NCBI GenBank assembly: GCA_037179385.1
Contig: CM074179.1
Span: 74,513,719-74,577,718, forward strand
Source: Holothuria scabra
Taxonomy: Eukaryota > Echinodermata > Holothuroidea > Aspidochirotida > Holothuriidae
Length of the DNA stretch: 64,000 bases
Reading direction: 5' to 3'
Shown here: piece after piece, positions 1 through 12,803 of the stretch
Layout of the letters: every line of letters starts with the position of its first letter
Position numbering within the stretch: the stretch's first letter is position 1
Notes under the pieces: model-generated
Told to the model about the DNA's origin: nothing
The model's database searches: none
What the model saw: the letters and a program-made list of their open reading frames with translations, nothing else
Position numbers and translations under genes: made by a program

Positions 1-1464
1 CCCCGAGAAAAACATCACTTAAATCGAGCGGGGTGTGAAGCCATGCACATTGGTGCACAGCAGCTGGGGTAGATTACTCTGCCACTCCACGACCTAAGAC
101 CCGGTATTCTAGATCTTGGTTGTTAAGCCTGCAAGATGATTTTTTCCACATAGGCAACCTCGACTTAGAGTGTTCGTTACCAGCGACAAACAAGTGATGG
201 CGCTACACACCTGTGCAGCTTTGGTATTACATGTTAATTTGATTCAAACACAGAAGTTAAGATTTTTAGGAACTTTGGAGGTCTCGTGCACGCTATATTT
301 CATTTGGTTGGATGAAAAGACACACCTGATTTGTAAGGATAACCGCCCAAAGGGACATACATGTTTAAAATTGGCGTTTCAAAATTTTTGGTGGCCAAAA
401 GCAGGGCGGAACCGCACTCTCTTGATGCGCGCCTGGGCTAAAAGGGTGTCATTTTCAGGGAACTCATCATCAAGATCACAAAGCGGCACGACAATTCTTG
501 CCTTCTTCCCTTTTATGAAATCGTATTTAATGAAAACTGAAAGATTTATCCGATGACTACTGATTCACGTGACCTTGAAAATGACAAAAACATTTAAGGA
601 AACTTGAGATGTCTTGGAGCAACGTCTACAAACAACGTTTGTCATCGATATAAATGATTTCTAATGCAACATTTCAACAAGCCTGTGTAAAAATATTAGC
701 ATAATGGTGCAGGACGATTTATATCCCTTCCAAAAGACATCCGTCAAACTGCAGAATAATGTTGGTTGGTACGGTTAGATATGCGTTCGACCAAGAATCA
801 GTTTCGCTGTTTCTCTCACAAATGGTTATCAAACCAACCGAATTCGCCCATCACATGCACTTCAAAACTTACCAAACCATCCTTCTAATAATCACCACGC
901 GTGTTTAAGTATAGGAAGCAGTCGTTGATTAGCACTGGCGTAGTCGGTAGAGACATTAGGCCATGCCCCTGACATATTCTTTTTTAGTTCTTAAAATGCA
1001 TAAAATATTTAACACAAATTTCATTCTAAAAGTAGCTAATATGGCAACAAATTTCATATACAGTCACCGAATGTTTAAAAAAATCCAAAGAGAAGGGTGG
1101 CAATCCCTCCTAGACCCTAGACCAATTGGATGGGGGGATGCTTCCTCAGTCCCAAATATGGAAAGCTTTAATTACACAGAAAACTATTCGACGTGCCCGA
1201 TTCTTTTTTTCTTCAAAAATGTGCTTGAAAAATAAAAGCTCACACTTGATGTTCTAACTTTGGGGGGGGCGGGGTGAAAATGCAATAACATGATTATTAG
1301 CAATTATTATCCACAACAACTACAAACTCTCCCTTTTAGTCAAAGCCAAACGTTCAATAATCTAAATACTTCAGAAATTAAAGGTTCATATATCTGTTTA
1401 AAGCAGTTTTTATGAGAATAACTTTAAAACGAAACAATTGCTACATTTTTTGCTCATAGACTGT

Positions 1465-1789
1465 GGTCTCACGTACCCTGGGCTCGAGGTAACACCGTGC
1501 TACCTCGCGCTCGAGTATACGTGAGAACGCGAGTTAACTCTCGGGGTCGGTGTTTAAATTTCTATTCACCTCAAATCGCAGGGCTCTGAGGTTTTCAACA
1601 CGGTGTTTGTTTTAATCAAGCACGGTCACAGTTGTTTATGAAGCCGATGACCAGTATTTTCTAACATTTTACAGTGATTGGTATGTGAAATAATTGATCT
1701 CGTTACTATTGTAGCACTTCCCAATCACCCAAACTCGGGGTACATGAGAACACAGACTGGAAAACACGGGGTTGACCGTACTTGAGACC
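1465..1789. mobile_element. MITE-like element with GGTCTCA termini (copy 1)
   Basis: About 325 bp bounded by GGTCTCACGTAC and its near reverse complement GTACTTGAGACC (11 of 12 bases). Inside, further pieces such as GAGGTA/TACCTC and CTCGAG recur in both orientations. The same element is at 31293-31617 in copy 2. No coding capacity and no clear target duplication, so the superfamily is unknown. Confidence 0.45.
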
Positions 1790-3298
1790 ATTCCTAGTTA
1801 TTTTTGTATTAACCAATTCTTCATACTACTTTCGGTTTATATTTTTAAACTGAAATCAGCAGGTTATCATAATTATGCAATTTACCTTCATAATTTTTCA
1901 GTTTTTCGTTCTGAGGCTCATCTCTAGGCCTCAGATCAGTACTGTTCCACTATTGTCCCGACCCTGAAAAAACTAGAAATGTGGTTAAGAAAATCGTAAC
2001 CACTTACTGTCCAAGATTGTTTCTGTGCCAACGTACGTCCTAAAGCTTAGAATATCGTCCTTTCAAGTTTGTTGGCCGATGTGATATACCTGAATATAAT
2101 CAACGCAGTACTGTGTTGGTTGCTTGTTGTAGATATCAATCCTTCGTTACTTTTAGCCATAATTTTGTCATAGGGGGGGGGGGGGGTGATGTCTTGGGGG
2201 GGGGGGTGGTCACGGCATGAGGGGAAAGTCTAAGGATAGAGAGAAAAAACCGTTTTTTTAGGTGTTTTTGCATGGAAAGATTGGACCTGGGGGTTTCCTG
2301 CCCCCCAACCCCCCCCCCCCGTGGCTACGTTAATGATCCCCACCTATAGGCTGTTCATGCCGTAACGGCAGTGATCAACCGGAGGTCGCAAAGTATGCCT
2401 ACGTATAGTGCTCACAGTGGCACTGCAGGTAGGTTTACCACACGTTCGGTTTTACCAGGACAGGTCCTCTTTTCACTGTTTCGTGCTGGTGTCAGGGCGG
2501 TTTTATAAAATTACCCACTATGTCCGGATTATGTATTTCTCACATGATCTGACAGGTTTTCAAGTTGAAAGAAACGTACTCTAGTAAAACAAATATTGCA
2601 CAATTTTGCATCTAGACACCATTGAAAACCAACAACGTTTCCAAACTCCCCACCTCGGTGCCCCTCCTCTTAGACCTCTTCACCAGGGTGGCGATATGCA
2701 TGTCCTCCTTGCGAGAAAATAAATGGGCCAATGGTAACCCTTAGTGCAGACAAAAGAACAGTATAGACCCCTATGCTAATTCTGGGAATGACCATCATTC
2801 TGTGAATGATAATATTTACAAGCAGCGGTGGGCCTTTGGGCGTACGTTATGCCCACGGACTTCCTATATATAGGCCTACATGGACAGAGGATCATGGGAT
2901 GAAATCGGTCGCCACCGTTCAAACCAAAAAGACATAGCAAGATGGCACGGCCGCCGAGGAGCTTTAACTTTTGCGTGATTTGACGACGAACCTGCAATAT
3001 TTCAAATAAACTTTGGAAGTGATTGGGAAACAATATCAAATCTTTCAATTCGTTTGGTAATTTTGACCTAAACTTACATTATTTCCAACATGTAAAAACT
3101 TTATTGCAAAATCTGTCGATTTTAGCCACTGACAAAGTCCAAATTTTTATACAAAACCATACAGGGTCATTATGTAATACCACCGACTGCTAGACCCAAT
3201 ATAAGCTATTTGTAACTCAGACCTCTTATATACATTGACAGAGCAGACTGCACTAACGTCCTATGCGTAGATGGTCGCTACCGTACGTGTGATTTTAG

Positions 3299-3326
3299 CA
3301 TGGAAGTACTAGGCAGTACTTCCATG
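3299..3326. repeat. Perfect 12-bp hairpin, copy 1
   Basis: CATGGAAGTACT and AGTACTTCCATG flank a four-base loop AGGC. The same hairpin is at 33129-33156 in copy 2. The arm shares GGAAGTAC with the hairpin at 23594-23622. Confidence 0.7.
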
Positions 3327-6300
3327 ATTATAGCAAGATGGCTGCCTGCTATGGTTTTGTGCATAGAGCAGGGTAAGTTCTTATTACTTCTCAAGATACA
3401 CCTAGCGTTTTGCAAGCCTAAGTTAAGCCTTACGAAACTGCTTCCAAGAGAGTAATATAATCAAAAGCCAAAGGCGTCTGGGTTTACTATAGTCTCTTAA
3501 ATACGCGAGCGTGACAGCCATCCTAATTTATCCCTCCCCCAACACACTTTCTGAAACTTGCTATCGAAATGAATGGGGACTGCATGCGCTTTAAGTTACG
3601 CGACTTCACATGATACCCGTACGGTGTTCTGTGGTAAACAAATATTTCGAAAGCTACACTATATTTTTGCAAGTTGCAGAGATCAAAGTGGTTTAAGCCT
3701 GCTTTAAATTTTTTGACCTTTTAAGAGACATCAAATGAGTCAAGTTAGTAGAGTTAGATGGAGTTTAAGGGTCCATTGCTCAAGTGATCAAAAACAGCTG
3801 ACAGCTTGTCAGTGATTTCAACAAGAACCATATTTCAAAAGTGAGGGAGAGGGAAAACTGAGGGCACAGGAAAATGTTTGGGGCAATAATTAGTGTCACC
3901 CAAAGCACTTGCCTGCGTAGCAGACTATGGGTCATATTCCTTGATCAGTATTGATCAGTGTTATCCTAACAATATATATGGTTTGTGAAGTACCAAACAG
4001 ACCGAGTCTGCCCCGTGAGGTTTGAAAGAACAAGCTCTTCCAGGGCAGGTCAATGAGACCGCCCTAGAGCTCTGGTGAGGATCAGTGGGGCCCATATCCT
4101 CTTCAGGTTTTAGTACATCTGTGGCTGCAAAATAAAGCCTAAGCATATGTATATTTTACTTTAGAAGATTGATCCATGAACCGCCAAGGACCCCTGTTCC
4201 ATTGGGAAAGCTCTTGATGGGCTTGGGGTCTATGGGGCAATATGGTCCGGCTCCAGAAGCTGTCAGGTTGCAGCATACGGCACATGTCTGCGTGAAAAAC
4301 AAACGGGAAAGTGCGTTTATTTTCCATTGGCTTACATGGGACTAAGCCACAGTGTAGAGCTAGGAGTCCAAGGAGAGAAGTCCTGGGGAGTTTGAGGTCT
4401 TAGTAGGGGTGGGCCTACGGTGAAAAAGTATCAGGAAAAAGTCTCAGAAAATGTAGGCCTTTCTGCGTGAAAGGGGGGACTATGAGAGTAAATGCCCCAG
4501 CTGGTGCCGCCACTGATATACTAGGCTGAAAAAGAAATCAACTTTCGCCTATCACACCGTTCTGGTCAGTCGAAAACCAGCCTCCCGGTAGTCCAATAGG
4601 CCAAAGGGCCTGTAGTTGAACGCCGAGACCCAGCACGTCCCTTTTAATCTTAGGCCGTCTAACGTGCGTTAGCTTTAGCCCACACTCTAGGAGGAGTGTT
4701 CAATCGGATAGGGTACATCAGATATCAGTCAACTAGCTGCTACAGGTATGGCCATAATTATGCTGGCCATACTTGTTACCAATACCTATAATTTCTGTTC
4801 CAGTGTCGTTATAATTTATCAACCAATGGATATAGCCTAAACGTCTTGCAAAGCGAAATAGCGACCGCTGACTCCTGATCTATGTTGGACATTTAAGCCT
4901 AAAAGTTTATACAGCTGAAAGCTCTAAGCTACTCAGAAAACTTTGCACAAACAAAATTAAAGACCCTAACGAAAGTATGTGAGCCGCAGTCTAGACTAGA
5001 CTGTACATACTACAGTCTAGTAGTCTACATAACCTTACGGTAGATAATCTGTACAGTACGTAGTGCACAGCCGTATACGATGCTCAGGGCTGCCACTCAA
5101 AATTTTCTCTTCCCCCTACCACGCACGCGCAGTTTCCCCTACGATTCCCTACACACAATGAACGGATTTTCATACAAGTCCGTGATTATTTATTTATATT
5201 ACATCACAATATTTTCGTAAAACTGACATAGGCTGGTTTTCAAATGACTTAAACAGATTTCATGGAAAATTTGCTCTTTGAAAAATACAAAAGTTGTTAG
5301 AAATCAAGCCTGACAAATTTTTCGCATAAAGGAAGCAGACAGAACCAAAAGTTTGTGCAGTGGGGGGGGGGGGGGTAGCCAGGATGGAATTTTTAGGGGG
5401 CCTAGGTAACAAGTGGGGGGGGCTGGTACCTCCTAGGGTCAGGCGCGGCCAGACTATCTAAGCGGAGCGCCACCACCAGTTGGCGCGGAGCGTACAAGAA
5501 AAATGTTGGGCTTTAAAAACCCTCCAGTTGGCCGGAAACGGTACTTTCCACGTGTTTTAAGCTGGATGTACCCAGCCTTGAAATACGAATTTCATGTCTA
5601 CCACTTCTCAAATAATGAGAATAAAAAAATCAATCTATGAAAAATGGTAATACATACACTTTTAAGGGACCCCAAAACTGGGCATTTCTTATCCGTGGCC
5701 TAGGGGATGAGGCTAAAGGGAACCGGTATCTCCCTTACCCTTGGGAAAATTGTAAACTTCAGGAGGACGTAGATCGCAAATGCGGCAATATTTGAATAGA
5801 TTTCAGCTTTAATAGGAAAACCAAAAGTAGTTGTGTTCCTCTCTGAGAAACTTTCTTTGGGCTAGATTTCCTAGATGCAAAATGGTGCTATGTTTGGCAA
5901 AACTTTGAACTGATTATAGGCCTACGTTTTGGGATTTTCCTTTTTGGGAGCATGAAAAATTTCAGAATACTAATTTTAAGTCTTTATAAATATTTTACAA
6001 GTGACATACATACTGCCAAAGAAACAATGTTTTCCGGTTTTCATTGGTGTCTACATGCAAAATAGTGCAGTATTTGTTCAGTCATCGGCAGATCGGTACA
6101 TTATACGTAGTCAAAATTAAAATACTACGAGTAAATCTCTCAAAATATTTAAACCGCAAAGCAGAAGTGTGGATCATATGGGAAACATATGAAATACGGA
6201 CCTTGTGGACATGTTACAAATCCGCCCGGTGCCAGTGTCAACTAGTAAAAAGAGGAATTGTCGAAAAAATCGTTCTACAGTGGCAGTTGTCATAGGCAGG

Positions 6301-8574
6301 GAGTGGGCACGACATATATAGGCCTTCTTGTTAAGGATGGAAGGGAAGAATTATTCGAAGGCAGTACCTTATCCTTACGGCATATTTTGTGTATGATAAA
6401 GTATAGGAATGGTCGTGTAAGAATGGTCTTCAGTGTATGATTGCCTTGTTTTCAGTAAATCAACGAGCCATCCGAAAGGCAGAAAGGCCCTTAACCTAAC
6501 AAAGTCACATCAGAGTTTGTCGTCCGAGACGTTTGTTTCATCTTCGAAGTGAAATGTAGTAAACGACACTGAGTGCAGAGGTATCTAATTCACTGAAAGT
6601 AGGCATTTTGAAGTTATTTCTTGATTTCATACGTGCCCACAAAATGTGTTTGACACACATTCATGCATTGTTTTCTTCTTTGTTGCACATTTTTACTTTT
6701 TCCCCCCTTTTTTTTGAAGGAAATACTTCAAAGTTTATTACCATTCAAATATTTTATTTTTTTCTCAATTGCTTTATCAGGACGCAAACTCGAGTGGCTA
6801 CGCCACTGAGTTTGCAATCCACTAGGCCTCTCAGTTACACACTATTCGCAATTCACGAAGATCAAATCACTGCGCCATACCATTTGACAAGGACAAAATG
6901 CTGCTCTCCACATTTGTAGTAGCACCTGAAGCTTTACGTACTAGGTAGTCTAGTGTAACAGTAGTCTTCTTTCCCCTAGGTCATTAAAAATCTCTGTTTG
7001 AGGGAGTTGATTCAAATTTGGGAGTACTGCTTCGGAGTGAGCTCTGATATTATGTACATTTTGACACTGAAGGGTAAGTTGTTGGTAACATTACTACTGC
7101 ACTTTAATAGGATTTTTCTTCTCATAGACGTGACACTGTAACACTCTTGCCCACTGAAGTGTACTGTGAGGTACAGTAGCTTATATCCTTTGACTGTGAC
7201 TGGACATTTATTTAAATTCCCATACTCCCTACAAAACCTCTGTTTTCCCCGTAGGTGCACCATCTACTCCCTACAATTTGCTAAAATCCCCTACGGTAGG
7301 GGGGTTCCCCCTACTGCCCGTGGCAATCGTGAGCGAGCCGCTATGCAAGTCTAGTGTCTGTAAGGAACGCTCACGTCGGAACGTCGCGTCACCGGCACCT
7401 AGGAGCAAAGCCATGATCACGGTAGTATTTCCACATTTTTGAAAAGTATTTCCTCAATTTGTGCATTTAAGTTTCCTAGAATGTAGTGACTTTTTTGAAA
7501 TTGGCTGATTCAGCGGTTTTAAAAGTATCAACTGTACCTTATTTACAAAGATATGTTCCTTTGTATCACCTAATATTTCCAAAATATTTTTTTGAAACTG
7601 TTGGATTTTTTCAAAATTCACACTTAGCAAAAATTTATGGAGACACTGAAGTAGAAACACTGAAACACAGTTGAAACTAGTTCTGGTTATGATAAAAAGA
7701 CAGTCCGCACTGGGACCAGGCTACTCTAAGTGCGTTGTAAGTTGGTTTTGGTAGCTCTCTGGGTTGTTATTTTTCCTTTTTGTCACATGTTTAACTGATC
7801 GACTTTTTTGAACTTTAAACAGTTGTTTCTGGGGTAGCATAGTGTGTGCATATTATTGCAAATAAGCAGAACTCTGGCCCTATATACAAAGAGAAAATCC
7901 GCATTTTCTTAATGTATTTTATTGTTTCATGACGTCACAGGTTTCCAAATGGGTTGGTGGCTGCATAAGCTTACTATTGTAAGCTAACAAGAGAGCTAAC
8001 GTCAAATGCTAAGATTAAACTCTAGGCCTAGATAGTACCTAAATGTCATGGCTGTTCTCGAACTACAAGCACTTGCGAGATACGACAGTACAATATGTGT
8101 GCCACAATACTACAATGCTCTTTAGCTTGTTGGCGTTTAGCGGCACTGTACGCAGAAATATTACTACAGGTACAATGCGGCCGTTGTGTGATGAGCAAGT
8201 ATACTTGCGGCCGTTGCCAGTAGATGAGCGAAGTATACTGTATAGCCTACATGATGCATGACGCTCGGACTATGGATTAACTCCTGTTTGCCAGAAAAAC
8301 AATTTCAAATAAATCTCTTGTAATTTAATAAAAGAAATTTGATGACAAAATTTACGCCATTTGCAGAAAATATTAATTCGAATTCAAGAAAGGTATTTAT
8401 CAACATATTTAAAGAATTTTCCACTCTTTCATACATAAGTATTTGTTGTACAGTAAACGACGTACGATCCAACTTGCATACAAACTTTTTCAAATTTGAC
8501 TTACTCAAAAGTATTCTTCTACAAAACAATAAAATACATAAATGCCAAAATAACTAGAAAGTCAAAAGGCTCAG

Positions 8575-9653
8575 TGATTCCTTGCCATATGATATATTGT
8601 AATAATGAACATGGATGCCCACATGACAAGTATGAGAACCCTCACAAATACTGAGGTATACTAGTAAGGTCAAAACCTTTTGAGATCATGTGACCCAAAA
8701 TGACTAACTTTCACCGTCACTTAGAAACAATAGGGAGAAACTACCTAAAAAAGACCATCAACATGCTAAATATGAGCAATTCACAAACTGAGTATGAGAT
8801 CCCTCCACAGTTCAATAACCACATAAAAATGTCATGTTTACAAGGTTTTGCCCTTTTGTGACCCAACCTTTGACCTCCACAAACAAGAGTAATCTCCCAC
8901 ACAGTTATGATGCTGGTAAACTATGTTGTCTAGTAACTTAATAAAGAGGTATATTTTAAAACATGCTCCTTTTAAATCAAAATTTCGGGTACTGAGAGAT
9001 GGCTCTCTATATAATGATGTCTCTATGATCCAAAAAGCTGACTGCATTGAGGTTTAGTGTTAGAACAAGCCCTAATCCTAACAGTCATCCATAAATTGGA
9101 ACATACAGTAGAGACATCTCAACAGAAAGGTGTAACCTTGGCTATTAGTGGTGGTCCTTTTGTATTTGTTTTTGGTGTATTGCCCTTCCCAATGACTATG
9201 ATGTCCTTGAAAATTAACAAAAATGGGAACCCTATTAATCCAGAAATTAAAAAGAGTTGTAATTTGCCTTAAATTGTCTGTTTGTAGGGAACACCACATA
9301 ACAGAGTACAAGTCAAGTGTCCTTTGTTTGATACACAGTAGATGCTATTACGCTTGTTTTGATTACCTGAGTAACAGTACTTTCTGAAAAACAAGCCTTA
9401 CTGAGAGGAGCTAAATAAGTGTCCAGACACTATCTCTAGACAGGTAGGAAATGGTTAAATCCATTGAGCTGTGTGATTCAATGAGAAAACCCCTCAGGAC
9501 ACTGTGGCAGTCAAATGTGATAAATTAGGTAACATAACAGTGACCAGTAATTTTCACAGACTCTGGTGAGTCAGTTACAAATTAGTTCCATTCAATTAGA
9601 CAATCTCCAGTTCAAGAATGCTGAAGGAGTATTTGATCCAAATGATCAGTTAT
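8575..9653. mobile_element. 5' part of Helentron/HINE-like element, copy 1 (cut by the gap)
   Basis: Begins with TGATTCCTTGCC at 8575, then about two degenerate units of a ~140-bp core repeat (recognised by GACCTTTGACCTCCAC and AACAATAGGG) to about 8910. It is cut by the N gap, so its 3' end is not seen here. See 38371-40928 for the complete form. Confidence 0.5.
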
Positions 9654-9753
9654 NNNNNNNNNNNNNNNNNNNNNNNNNNNNNNNNNNNNNNNNNNNNNNN
9701 NNNNNNNNNNNNNNNNNNNNNNNNNNNNNNNNNNNNNNNNNNNNNNNNNNNNN
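9654..9753. other. Assembly gap of exactly 100 N
   Basis: One hundred consecutive Ns, the conventional size for a gap of unknown length. The left flank ends inside the duplicated block; the right flank shows no match to the continuation of copy 2 after 39437. Confidence 0.99.
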
Positions 9754-11942
9754 ATGTGGGAGAGCCATGCATGAGAATTGCTATTTTGATCTTTTTTGTT
9801 AAGTTGTAAATATACTTCACCCTTGATACTTTCTTGTTCCACTTCTTCAGACAGTCGGCATCACTGACTGTGAATTCAAATCTCCGACTGATTTCCTTAA
9901 TTTCGAAATATTTAAAAGGTCAAGAGCAGTCCGCCCTCCAACAAAAATATTGTTTAGGCAACAGCTAAATATCACACCTTCCTTCGTATTTATCTTCTTC
10001 AAAGAATACAACTTTCATTAACATTAAAGGACTTAAATATTGGATAATCTAGATAAAGCAATCATTTGATCCTAATAAAATTCACATTTGAGGAAAATGA
10101 ATGTTCATGAGAAACAGAACAGTCTACTACCACTACTTCAAACTGGGGGTGGGGACTACTCTTGCTCTTTAATTAGACTATCTAAATATTTAGTTTTTCC
10201 ATTTAAATTAAGAGTTCACGACGACCTCATGTTATCATATTCCAAAACATACAAAAACCATAAAAACTACGTTGACAAATCGATTATTAGTTCTGACATT
10301 ACAACCGTGTATTTTTATAACATACATTGTATTGTGATAGATTAATACATCATCGTTATTACAATGTGACCATTTTTAAACTTAAATAATAGTTAAATAA
10401 ATGAGGTAAAGAAAAAATAATGAAAAGAAAAATGTGAAATCCAAATTCCATGTTACAACATTAGAATGGATGTAGTTGCGTGAACTTATATGTTACTTTG
10501 CGGTTTTAAAAACAATTATAAAAATCAACGAGGAACAGAAAGGCAGTTGTTTTAGGCCACTAATCGACTCCAAAATGTGGGTGAAGACATTGGGTTGTAG
10601 TTATATCTTGACGTTAAAGGCGGCCAAACAACTCAACGATTTAATCAAATGTGGTATTCAAGTTCTTTCAAGGCCAGTTCAGATGGGAAAAACCGTAGAT
10701 TTCTCTGGATGAAAAACCCATCTTACTTTTGACCCCGGCAGGAATGGAACTCCAGACATCCGGGCTTCTGAGGCTTTATTGATCCTTATTCTACCGTTGT
10801 AATCTAAACGGCCACAACATCGACTTTTAGGTTACTGATTTATAAGTAGAAGCCTTCTTCATTCCATTCCGTCCTTGATTTCAGCAGTAGATTCGTCTTT
10901 AATTTGATTAAACGCAAATTATTAGAAATCATCGTTTTCGGAACTTAGCTGCATTTATCTGAAAGATAAATTTTAAATGATCCATAAAATCCAGAACTAC
11001 GCGTACACATATTAACACACTGTTTTATGTAGAGAATACGTAATGCCAATACACGAGTCCTATTTTACACACAAATTTATGGAATTACTTTGATGTAAAC
11101 TAATTTACGAACATGTATCCGTTAACGCAAATGTACGCGGAGTCTTCGAAATAGCGTGTATGTGTATGTCAGAAAGGGAATATTAACGAAGGGGGGAAAT
11201 ATATACGTAGATATGTTATTGTTTTCAATTCGTCCTGACGTATTGGCGGTATATCTCAATTTCCCCAAAGGGTCAGTTTATTGTTATATATGTAAAATAT
11301 TTATGTGTTGGCGTTCTAAGCGTATACGTAAAATGCAACAAAGGGCAATGCCTTTGATTTCAACGTAAAACTTAATAAAATATCAGAACAGAGCAAATTT
11401 TCAGAACCCTGGTCCTTTTTCAAGGGCAACAGAGAATGAAAAATTGACTTGCCCTTACAGTCGCTTCCTGTTGAAGTTGAAGCCATACTGAGAAAGCTTA
11501 GATACATATGTAGTCGGTGCAGGGAGTTGCAACCCCTGGTCCGTGTAAGTATGTTGTGGTTCTGTGCTTCTATGAGAGTTATTTATTTGTTTCGGTCAAG
11601 TTGCCATGGAGAATCGAAAACTTTAAGTTATGCGGGCTTTGGTTTTTGAAGTTAAAGTGTTTGACGACCGGAGGGCGCTTTATTGAGTTGAGAACTACTT
11701 TTGTGATTATTGAAGTTTGACCTATGTACTGAATATATGAGCAAAGGAAACAAGTGCAGTGCCACGGTTGAAGCGGTTTGGACTAAGTTAATAACATGAA
11801 GGAAAGTGATAACTTCAGAGTCGTTAATCATGTGATCGCCGGGGTTTAAATCCGAGGCCACCAAATACCCTTGAGACTGTCTGATCTGTTGATGGGCTTA
11901 AGGTTTTCAGTGACTGGTTCTGCGAAGCCACCCTTAATCTCT
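9754..11942. other. Non-coding AT-rich stretch
   Basis: Between the gap and the large TIR element. Apart from the MITE at 9914-10171 I see no gene, no long repeat and no protein match; open frames are short and unrelated to known families. Confidence 0.6.
9914..10171 (-). mobile_element. MITE copy A, termini AAAGGTCAAGAGCAGTCC
   Basis: Bounded by AAAGGTCAAGAGCAGTCC and the near reverse complement GGGACTACTCTTGCTCTTT. It lies in reverse orientation to the copies at 20101-20361 and 26300-26553; shared internal blocks include a CTTTGAAGA-A-ATAA segment and ATTTAGC-GTTGC. About 258 bp, no coding capacity. Confidence 0.65.
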
Positions 11943-12040
11943 CCCAGGGTTAAATTCCATTAGAAACCATTCGGCAACGTTGAATGGTTCCGAATGGACC
12001 CGAATGGTCCCCAATGGTCTCGAATGGATTTCAAATGGTA

Positions 12041-12222
12041 TGTTACCGATTGGCGTTCCATACTGCGGGAAGTCACGTTTTGTTGTATGTGTGTATGATT
12101 GCGCGTGTGCACGTGGATAAGTTGGAGAAATACAGCGGTTGTTATCGAAGAAACAAGATATATTTGTCAGGTCCCTTTTATCTTATCCGATACGACCAAG
12201 AGGGTACAGGAAGTCCCTAACA
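12041..12222 (+). repeat. BEL/Pao 5' LTR (182 bp)
   Basis: Starts TGTTACCGATTGGCG and ends GGAAGTCCCTAACA. It matches 17920-18102 with about six substitutions and one indel (near 96-97% identity by eye). LTRs of this length are short for the superfamily. Confidence 0.95.
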
Positions 12223-12224
12223 TT

Positions 12225-12239
12225 TGGTGCCGAAAACCC
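12225..12239 (+). promoter_or_regulatory. Primer binding site of the BEL element
   Basis: TGGTGCCGAAAACCC starts two bases after the 5' LTR, the expected place for tRNA priming; TGG complements the CCA end. I do not assign the tRNA. Confidence 0.7.
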
Positions 12240-12275
12240 TTGGATACTGTCTGAATCTTCTGTTGGTATCATTTT

Positions 12276-12803
12276 TTGAACCCAAGGATGGAAAAATTGG
12301 TAAAATCCAGAGCCTCGTCGCGCGGCTGGGCTACACGGGAAGCCAACCAGCTAGAGGCCATGTTTGCATTAGACACATTAATGATTGACACACTCTCGTT
12401 GCAGATTGCAGAGTTTGACAAAAGACTCACTGCGTTAGACGAGGTGCACGCACGAGTCGAAGAATTAATAGAGGGTGATGACAAACTACAAGCTGACATT
12501 GGTGAGGTATATGACTTCAGATCTAAGTTAATGAGCGCAAAAATGAAGGCTGTAAACAAATTGGCCACTTTCTCTAAACCCGCTTCTAACGACAACGTTA
12601 GCGTTAATAGGCCTATGATGACCACCGATGCAGACCAAAACAGTGGTAACAGTAGTAACAGTGAAAGTGCTAACGCCAATATGAGTAGCGGCAATAACAC
12701 TAACGTTAACCGCAGCACAGGGAGCCCAGGGAATGAATTTGTTTCCTGCCACACCAAACTACCACGATTGGAAATCAAAAAATCTGGTGGTGATATCATA
12801 CTG
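12276..12803 (+). pseudogene. gag: BEL/Pao gag, N-terminal part
   Basis: An open frame starting near 12276 gives the coiled-coil-like N-terminal part of a BEL gag (leucine- and glutamate-rich, residues about 1-90), then an Asn/Ser-rich linker, then the LPRLEIKK segment that begins the DUF1759 capsid-like domain. The frame is lost near 12800, where the conserved domain continues in another frame. The minus-strand open frame over the same bases is a shadow. Confidence 0.85.

Larger units (their letters stand above)
1..9653. repeat. 9.6-kb duplicated block, copy 1 (ends at assembly gap)
   Basis: Position 1 onward matches 29825 onward in the same orientation up to the N gap. The stretch from about 2331 to 4040 shows no difference from 32161-33870. 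Elsewhere most differences are one- or two-base indels in homopolymers, with clusters of substitutions near 5410-5560 and 6780-7400. No protein-coding gene was recognised in it; the open frames are short and match nothing I know. Because the left edge coincides with the window edge, the true start is unknown. Confidence 0.95.

Noticed and set aside
170..556. 128-residue frame in the duplicated block
   Set aside because: Copy 2 breaks the same frame by single-base indels, there is no family match, and its composition is that of non-coding AT-rich sequence.
10727..10800. Possible tRNA-like sequence in reverse orientation (GAATGGAACTCC)
   Set aside because: The B-box-like match is weak, and no A box or stems could be paired.
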